Below are positions 8,318 through 13,478 of a DNA stretch of 13,478 bases, piece by piece. How positions within the stretch are numbered: the stretch's first letter is position 1; each line of letters starts with the position of its first letter. Under the pieces are notes generated by a model. That model saw nothing but the letters and a program-made list of their open reading frames with translations. It ran no database searches and was not told the origin of the DNA. The position numbers were made by a program, and so were the translations under genes. The stretch is from positions 1-13,478 of the forward strand of contig NAVB01000895.1 of NCBI GenBank assembly GCA_002179805.1, written 5' to 3'. Source of the DNA: Acanthamoeba lenticulata. Lineage: Eukaryota > Discosea > Longamoebia > Acanthamoebidae.

Positions 8318-10590
8318 TCAAGCTTCTGTGTCGCAGTCCAACTCGTCAACGTCGTCGATGACCATTTCCTCCTCTTCCTCTTCTTCTTCTTCTTCATATT
8401 TGCCGTTTTGTTGGTCAGCACGTTTGTCCGTAGGTGTCCGTTCCAGATCACGGCACACAAGCACTTCACCGTCCTCGTTGGCAGTGTTGAGGAGCGCCAT
8501 CTGACCGAGCTGCTGTTCCTCATGTGCGCCGTCGGGAGGAGCCTTGGTGGTGGGCAAGTCCGAGCCTTCACGCGGCGGCGAAGCCGAGCTTGGTACTGGC
8601 GGGGACGAGGAAGAATGCGATGAGTGCAGGAGAGCTTTCACCACAGCGATGTGGCCAGCTCGCGCGGCCAGCTGCACGGGCGTGTCTCCTCCGACGTCCT
8701 TGGCCTGTGCATCTGCGCCAGCATCCAGCAGCTGTCGAACCATGCCGAGGGAGCCGCTCATACAGGCCAGGTGCAGCGCCGTCCTCCCTTCGGCATCGCG
8801 AGCTTCCAGCAACTCGTCGTCGGCGCTCTCAAGAAGCATTCCCAGGACCGATTCGTCTTCATGAAGCGCACTTACGTGTAGGGCCGTCAGGTCACCCTTA
8901 TCGGCCGTGCCCAGGGCGCATCCCGCTTCGATTAGCCTGAGCACGACTCCAGGATGAGCCTCTCGTACGGCATAGTGCAGAGCAGTGGCGCCAGTCGAGT
9001 CTCGAATGTTCGGGTCTACGCCCTGCTGCAGCAGTAGATCGATGATTGTGTGAAACCCGTGGAGGGCAGCGGCGTGGAGCGGAGTGCGGCCTCTTCGACA
9101 CCGCAAGTCCGGCGTCGCGCGCTGATCGATCAACAAACGCGCGATCGAGAGGTGGCCGTTAACTGAGGCGTGATGCAAGGCCGTGTAGCCTCGTTTGTCT
9201 TGGGCGTCAGGAAGTGCGCCGTGACGAAGAAGCAGCAGAGCTACTGCATGACGCCCTTTTAAGGCCGCGACGTGCAGTGGAGTTTCCTTCTCTAGGCCTT
9301 CGGTGATGTGAGGTTTCGCACTGGCCTCGAGTAAAAGCTCAACAATGCGCTGATGACCGTTCTTCGCCGCGGCATGGAGAGCGCTGTAGCTGTCGTCTGC
9401 AGTGGCGTCAGCTGATACGCCGTCCTTGAGGAGGCACTCGACGACGCCTACATGTCCAACTGACGCTGCGCCGACGAGGGCCCTTTCCCGCTCAACTTTG
9501 TCGGCCGGTCGGTCGTGAGCCTTGAGGAGCTTTGCGACCTTTTCTTCGCGTCCCATGACGGCAGCCTTGAGCAGAGCTGAGACCTCGGGTGTTACGAGCT
9601 TCGGTTTGGCTGGAGAGCTTCGCTCTGCGCCTGTTGCTGGTGACGTGGCATTTTCACCTTCAGGGAGCGGTGCGTCGGCGGTGATCTTGTTTCTTGGTCT
9701 CTTAGCCTCTTTCTCAGGACTCGTTTCTCCACTCGTCTGTGATTTTAGTCAATCTCCTGCCGTTGTACTACGACTGGAAATGAGGCCATACCTTCGCTTG
9801 CTGTGGAAGAGCAGATGAAGAAGACGAGAGAGCTTGTCCTATCGATTCGGAAGGTGTTGAAGCAGCTCCCGAAGCAGCAGCTGCAAGGTGGAAGATAGAA
9901 GAAAGCAAGGCAGCGTCCGCATGAGCATTCTCGCGAGGTCCACTTGCCGCTTGTCCGGGTGCTGGCGATGGAGCTACTTGACTCTGATTGCGCGCCTTAG
10001 CCCGTCGGTTCTGAAACCTGTGCCGTATGGCAGCCGGTAAGGACACGAGCAAAGGGAAAAGAACTGCCACTGCCGTACCAGATCTGCACACTTCGGGCGG
10101 TCATGCCCAACTGTGCTGCGAGTTGAGTGCGCATGCTTAGGCTGGGGTGCTGTTCTAAGTTGAAAGTTGTTTCAAGTATGTGCAGCTGCTCTGGAGAGGT
10201 GCGCTTCCTTTTCCTTTTACCAGCGCCTCCGTCTGTGTCGTCTGCAAGCGCGTCATTCCCTTCACCGGTGGATCCCTCCAACAGCAGGGTGGCGTTGTGG
10301 TGTGGCCCCGGTGACGGCAAGCTGCCACTTGCAGGGATGGATGAAACAACCGCTGCTGGTTGAGGAAACGGAGGTAGAGAGTGGCCTGGCGAAGAGAGAG
10401 GGCGCATAGTGACTCCCCACAAGGCAGGAGTGCTGACGTGCTGCGGGGGAGGGGCAAGCAGAGGCATACACGGGACAGGCGTTGCCGCAGCAGAGTAAGG
10501 CGCACACTCGCCAGGTGATTGCAGAGGCAGCATTTTCGGAGCCGTCGGTATGGCCGCGGAAGAGCGGGGCGGAGGCGGTACACCGTCCAT
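8318..10590 (-). CDS. Homeodomain protein with C-terminal ankyrin repeats (Wariai-like)
   Basis: Three exons, 10590-10079, 10017-9792 and 9736-8318, with matching phases, encode about 718 residues. Residues 1-120 are rich in proline, serine and alanine. The homeodomain (about 123-182) has Arg5, Leu16, Phe20 and, across a 61-base intron that splits the Trp48 codon, IWFQNRRAKARNQ, with Gln50, Asn51 and Arg53 for recognising TAAT-type DNA. After a Ser/Ala linker and a basic stretch (KRPRNK), ankyrin repeats run from about 294 to 625: nine clear units (SALHAAAKNGHQRIVELLLE, TPLHAAALHGFHTIIDLLLQ, TALHLACMSGSLGMVRQLLD and others) plus one weak unit at the start. The end is a polyglutamate and acidic tail. 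The same order is known from Dictyostelium Wariai (hbx1), a patterning regulator, so this is probably a nuclear transcription factor with a protein-binding ankyrin module. The start is the first ATG before the open frame. Confidence 0.88.
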
Positions 10591-10744
10591 CTTCTTGGGG
10601 GCAAACAATAAAATAAATAGACGAAACGACAGGTCGTGCCGGGAAAAAACCGGTGGTCCACAGGCGGGAAGTGTCCCTTGGCGCGAAAGGGCTGGCAGAC
10701 ACACTTGCCTTTCGTAACCAGTAAGAAAGAACACCTTCAACGCC
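10591..10744. promoter_or_regulatory. Divergent promoter between homeodomain and stathmin-like genes
   Basis: These 154 bases must drive both genes. E2F-like elements occur twice: GGCGGGAA at 10663-10670 and TTGGCGCGAAA at 10678-10688. The latter sits in a near-palindrome (CCCTTGGCGCGAAAGGG, 10675-10691). ACAATAAAATAAATAG at 10606-10621 is an AT-rich patch just before the homeodomain start. E2F control of either or both genes is inference. Confidence 0.55.
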
Positions 10745-11192
10745 ATGGCCGATAGCGTGCTGCCCAAGCCTACCGTCATTGAGATTGGTACAGCACTACT
10801 GTCTTACACCGCAAGGTTGAAAGAGTTAACGTGCTATGCGACGTTGACATCGTTTGCCCTTGCAGACAAGACCCAGTTCAGTCCGGCGAAGTCAAGCAAG
10901 ACCAAGACACCTGTTCAGGAGAGGCTTCAGAACTCGCCCAAGAAGGTCACCTCCCCTGAAGTGCTCAAAGAGCGCCAGGAGAGGGCTCAGCAGAGACGTC
11001 TTGTACGTCCTCTTAGTCCTGCTCAGTCTCGAGCTGCTTCTCACATGACCGCACCCCGTCTTGTTGCTGTTTCGATGGTACTAGATGTTCGAGGAAGAGA
11101 AGGTGAGCAAGGCTCACGCTGCCGTGGAGCACGTCAAGGAAGTCAGGGAACGTGCCAAGCAGACGCCAAAGGCCGATGAAACCGACGCGTAA
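10745..11192 (+). CDS. Small charged helical protein, stathmin-like
   Basis: Three exons, 10745-10787, 10866-11002 and 11085-11192, encode 95 residues. Splicing restores an aspartate codon at the first junction, and the last two exons join in phase 0. The N-terminal third holds several Ser/Thr-Pro sites (FSPAK, KTPVQ, NSPKK, TSPEV); the rest is a single charged helix, KERQERAQQRRLMFEEEKVS onward, ending PKADETDA. From my memory of animal stathmin, SP-KK followed by a helix with ERR and EHxKEV aligns almost without gaps (KKVTSPEVLKERQERAQQRR against its counterpart). Stathmins bind tubulin dimers, promote microtubule disassembly and are switched off by phosphorylation of Ser-Pro sites. If that holds, this is a cytoplasmic microtubule regulator, and E2F-like sites upstream fit a dividing-cell role. 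It could also be an unrelated coiled coil. Confidence 0.8.
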
Positions 11193-11385
11193 ACCTTCTC
11201 CTTGACCTCTTCTTGTACAGTCCCTTCCGCCCGGTCGCGCACGGTTCGGCGTGTAAGCCCCATAAAGCGTTTCGCTTGAGCGTCTCTTCATCTTTTCTTA
11301 GTCCCCTTTCGGCGAACACAAGCTGCTTGTTTTATGTTCACAATTAATTGTTGAACAGACAAACAAAGATAAAATCTCGTCAGCG
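11193..11385. other. Intergenic gap before the phosphatase gene
   Basis: This 193-base gap lies between two + strand genes. CATAAAG at 11261-11267 could be a weak polyadenylation signal for the upstream gene. AT-rich sequence at 11329-11375 precedes the phosphatase start. No ORF is convincing. Confidence 0.45.
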
Positions 11386-12477
11386 ATGCAAGGCCCCAGT
11401 AAACGTACCTCTGCCACATAACGGCTTTGATTTTGGTGTTGAATTTCTCTGCTCTGCAGGGAAAGGCAAGCCGAAAAAGGGCGACGACCGTAATGCCCCC
11501 GCAGTGGAGCCGCTTCAGCTGCCCCTCTCCCTTCCTGCCGACCAGGAGGCGGAGAACATGGCCGGTAAGTTTGTCCCCCCCCCCTCTCTTCTCTTCGCGG
11601 CAGACTGACGCTGTGGTAGGACCCACGGATTGGTCGTTCTGGGTGCTGCGGGACCGTGTCTTGGCTGGCGCCTACCCCAAGAGACAGCACTTGGTGGCTG
11701 ACCTCCTCAAGGCCGGTATGTTCGATGCCACCTCCCGGGACCTCGGATGGGTGGCTCATCCACAAGTTCCCAACTGCAGGCACCACAACCTTCATTTGCC
11801 TGATGACAAAAGCCGAATTGGAGCGACAAGGACGACCCTACTTTGAGGGCGTCCCCAAGCTGATCGCACAGGCCCCGAGCGAGTACCCTCATCCTGCCTC
11901 ACTCCTGAGCTACCGCCACTTGCCCATCTACGGTAACCACCCGGCCAAGCAGTCCAACCCATTACTCAGACCCCTGGTTAACAAACGGGGATTGCAGACA
12001 AGGGCGTAGGTGAAGACTCAGAAGTGCTTGGGCTTGTAGACGAGATCATTGGCCTGCTGAACCGTGGTGAGCGCATCTACCTCCACTGTCGGTAGGTCGT
12101 CTTCTCCATTGTTCATATGCGAAAATCATCTCTCTTCCTCACAGTGTATCACCCACACCAGAGGCGGGCACGGACGCACGGGCACCGTGGCATCCCTACT
12201 CCTCGGTTTGTGCCTCCTGACCCCTGATTGCTTTTACTACAATCACTCACTACCGACAGCAGGGCGACTCTACGGGCTGACTGCCTATGAGGCTTTGGAG
12301 TTGTGCAAGCGCTACCATGACTGTCGCGTGGACGTCAAGGCCAAACCTGGTACCCGCAACACCACCGCGACCCCCTTTTTGTTCACCAAAGCTCACCACG
12401 CTCTTTATCTAGGCGTGTACGGCTGCCCCGAGACGCATGACCAGCGGTCGCAGGTGTATCGCCTCTTGTCCAGCTGA
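11386..12477 (+). CDS. Atypical tyrosine/dual-specificity phosphatase
   Basis: Eight exons: 11386-11398, 11460-11564, 11620-11715, 11780-11932, 11998-12091, 12162-12205, 12263-12349 and 12413-12477, all phases agreeing, encode 218 residues. After a basic N-terminus comes WVLRDRVLAGAYP, the opening typical of a phosphatase group found in bacteria, plants and protists. Then come LPIYDKGV, whose Asp123 (made by splicing) is the likely general acid, and the catalytic P-loop HCRGGHGRTGT (Cys153 nucleophile, Arg159), matching HCx5R[ST]. The helix GLTAYEALELCKRYHDCR and the closing CPETHDQRSQVYRLL are also family-like. It should hydrolyse phosphotyrosine or a related phosphoester in the cytosol; the substrate is unknown. 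No membrane segment or signal peptide is seen. The 13-base first exon is the weakest part of the model. The active-site loop is split by an intron in the arginine codon right after the cysteine. Confidence 0.85.
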
Positions 12478-12670
12478 GACCACGACCGCTTCCTCACTCT
12501 CTCCCCCCCCCCAAACACACGGGGACTCGCGAGTGTACAAAGGCCGCACTGTATATTCTTGGACCGCCATACACTTTCTTTGCCAAAAGACCCTGCCAAA
12601 GGGCGAGCAGCACCTTGCTCTCCTTTGTCACCGCCTTCCTCCGCGTTGTGTACATGACAGCTCTTGTTTT
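12478..12670. other. Convergent gap between phosphatase and Elongin C
   Basis: These 193 bases lie between the stop codons of convergent genes and should hold both 3' UTRs. A C-run (about 12503-12511) is the only clear low-complexity patch. No gene is visible. Confidence 0.5.
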
Positions 12671-13109
12671 TTAAGTGTCCTGTTTAAAAACCATAAAATT
12701 AGATCGTGCGCATTGAAATGGCATGGAGGAAGAACATTACCAGGAAGTTAGCAGCCATGAGAAGCTCAAGCGCAACCTCAGGCTCGATAGGGAACTCGGG
12801 GATCTCGGTGGTGCTGTTGGTGTAGCGAAGCTTGTAGTAGAAGTATTGAATTACCTTCTCGAGAATGGGCGTGGAGATCTCACGAAAGTTAATCTCACCC
12901 ATGGCCTGCTCAGTGAACGTGCCTGCAGAATAACAGGTCAATTTCTCCACATACAAATGGCGTGGGGCGAAAAGGGGTGAGGGTCTACCAGGGCCAGACA
13001 ACATGGACTTGATGGTGCCAGACACCATAGCGGCCTTGCGATCAACGACGAACTCGTGGCCGTCAGCCGAAATGAGCTTCACAGTATCCAATTCGCCCTC
13101 GTCGGCCAT
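12671..13109 (-). CDS. ELOC: Elongin C (BC-box binding, Skp1-like fold)
   Basis: Three exons, 13109-12989, 12922-12741 and 12679-12671, encode 103 residues. The match to Elongin C is strong over its whole length: [72 protein letters not shown] and [12 protein letters not shown], where animal proteins end in ANFLDC. The family adopts the BTB/Skp1 fold, pairs with Elongin B, and bridges BC-box substrate receptors to Cullin 2/5 ubiquitin ligases; it also belongs to the Elongin transcription-elongation complex. The last exon gives only Asp-Thr and the stop codon, after a 61-base intron with a TTTAAACAG acceptor. Reading through that intron would add about a dozen unrelated residues, so the spliced form is preferred. 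The start is the first ATG in frame. Confidence 0.96.
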
Positions 13110-13394
13110 CTTCGCGTGATTTGTTAGGCACAAAGACTTTGGCCGAGAGCTTTTTGGGCTCGTTTTTCGTGAAGTGAAAAAGGAGTCACCCCAACTGGCA
13201 TTTCATTTTCTTGTTATTCATAGATTTTTTTATTTATTTTCTTTATTTCGTGGCGCGTTCTGTTATTCTTCTCCGGCGTTTGTTTCTCGCGTTTCATCTC
13301 AGAACATCTCGGGGAGTAATCGGCGCGATATTGACCTCATCTTCAGTTCCCGCGCGGTAAATCCTTCATTGATTGATTGTTCTTTAGCACGACG
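13110..13394. promoter_or_regulatory. Divergent promoter between Elongin C and the last gene
   Basis: These 285 bases separate two divergent starts. A T-rich stretch (about 13199-13247) lies in the middle. TTCCCGCGC at 13347-13355 resembles an E2F-DP site on either strand (GCGCGGGAA in reverse). It is a weaker match than the sites upstream of CKS1. No ORF here resembles a known protein. Confidence 0.45.
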
Positions 13395-13478
13395 ATGCAG
13401 TTCCAAGGCCAACAACATCAAATGACGGGACAGTATGTCTCACCCGTAGCAGCCACAATGTACGTCCTGAACCTTCCT
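13395..13478 (+). CDS. First exon of an unidentified gene (3' part outside window)
   Basis: The ATG at 13395 opens a frame reading MQFQGQQHQMTGQYVSPVAA, rich in glutamine. A GTACGT donor at 13460 probably ends the exon at 13459, though the frame stays open to the edge of the window. Its place after a divergent promoter and the consensus donor support a real first exon. I do not recognise the protein and too little is present to assign a role. Confidence 0.45.
   Translation, partial: MQFQGQQHQMTGQYVSPVAATMYVLNLP

Noticed and set aside
8318..9556. Ankyrin repeats as a separate gene starting at Met (9556)
   Set aside because: The frame stays open upstream of that ATG to a good 3' splice site at 9736 that joins in phase to the homeodomain exons, and the first ankyrin unit begins before the ATG.
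1..13478. CRISPR arrays, transposons, tRNA or rRNA genes
   Set aside because: No regularly spaced direct repeats, transposase-like frame, terminal inverted repeats, or tRNA/rRNA-like sequence was seen on either strand.

Overview
The window looks like nuclear DNA of a free-living amoebozoan, most probably an Acanthamoeba-like organism. Exons are GC-rich. Nearly every gene is cut by several short GT-AG introns (mostly 55-140 bases, often T-rich). Genes are packed on both strands with 150-400 bases between them. The products are eukaryotic signalling and cell-cycle proteins: Rho GTPase, DH-PH exchange factor, CKS1, homeodomain protein, Elongin C and tyrosine phosphatase. No rRNA, tRNA, CRISPR, transposon or prokaryotic operon is visible. 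All gene models were built by hand from reading frames, splice sites and family resemblance.

Layout, left to right: (1) the 3' part of an AMN1/F-box-type leucine-rich-repeat gene, + strand, to 1301; (2) a divergent Rho-family GTPase, + strand, 1476-2767, with a CAAX end and altered residues at the Ras positions 12, 59 and 61; (3) a 12-exon RhoGEF (DH-PH) gene, - strand, 7460-3028, convergent with the GTPase; (4) CKS1, + strand, 7825-8149; (5) a homeodomain plus ankyrin-repeat gene, - strand, 10590-8318, with the architecture of Dictyostelium Wariai; (6) a small stathmin-like charged helical protein, + strand, 10745-11192; (7) a tyrosine/dual-specificity phosphatase, + strand, 11386-12477, eight exons; (8) Elongin C, - strand, 13109-12671; (9) the first exon of an unidentified gene, + strand, from 13395.

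Three divergent promoter regions (RhoGEF/CKS1, homeobox/stathmin-like, Elongin C/unknown) carry matches to the E2F-DP consensus. The best are upstream of CKS1 and of the stathmin-like gene, which suggests cell-cycle-controlled transcription. The most notable items are the homeodomain-ankyrin protein, the Rho GTPase with a changed active site beside a RhoGEF, the stathmin-like protein, a PH domain split by a long serine-rich insert, and an Elongin C gene whose last coding exon is 9 bases.
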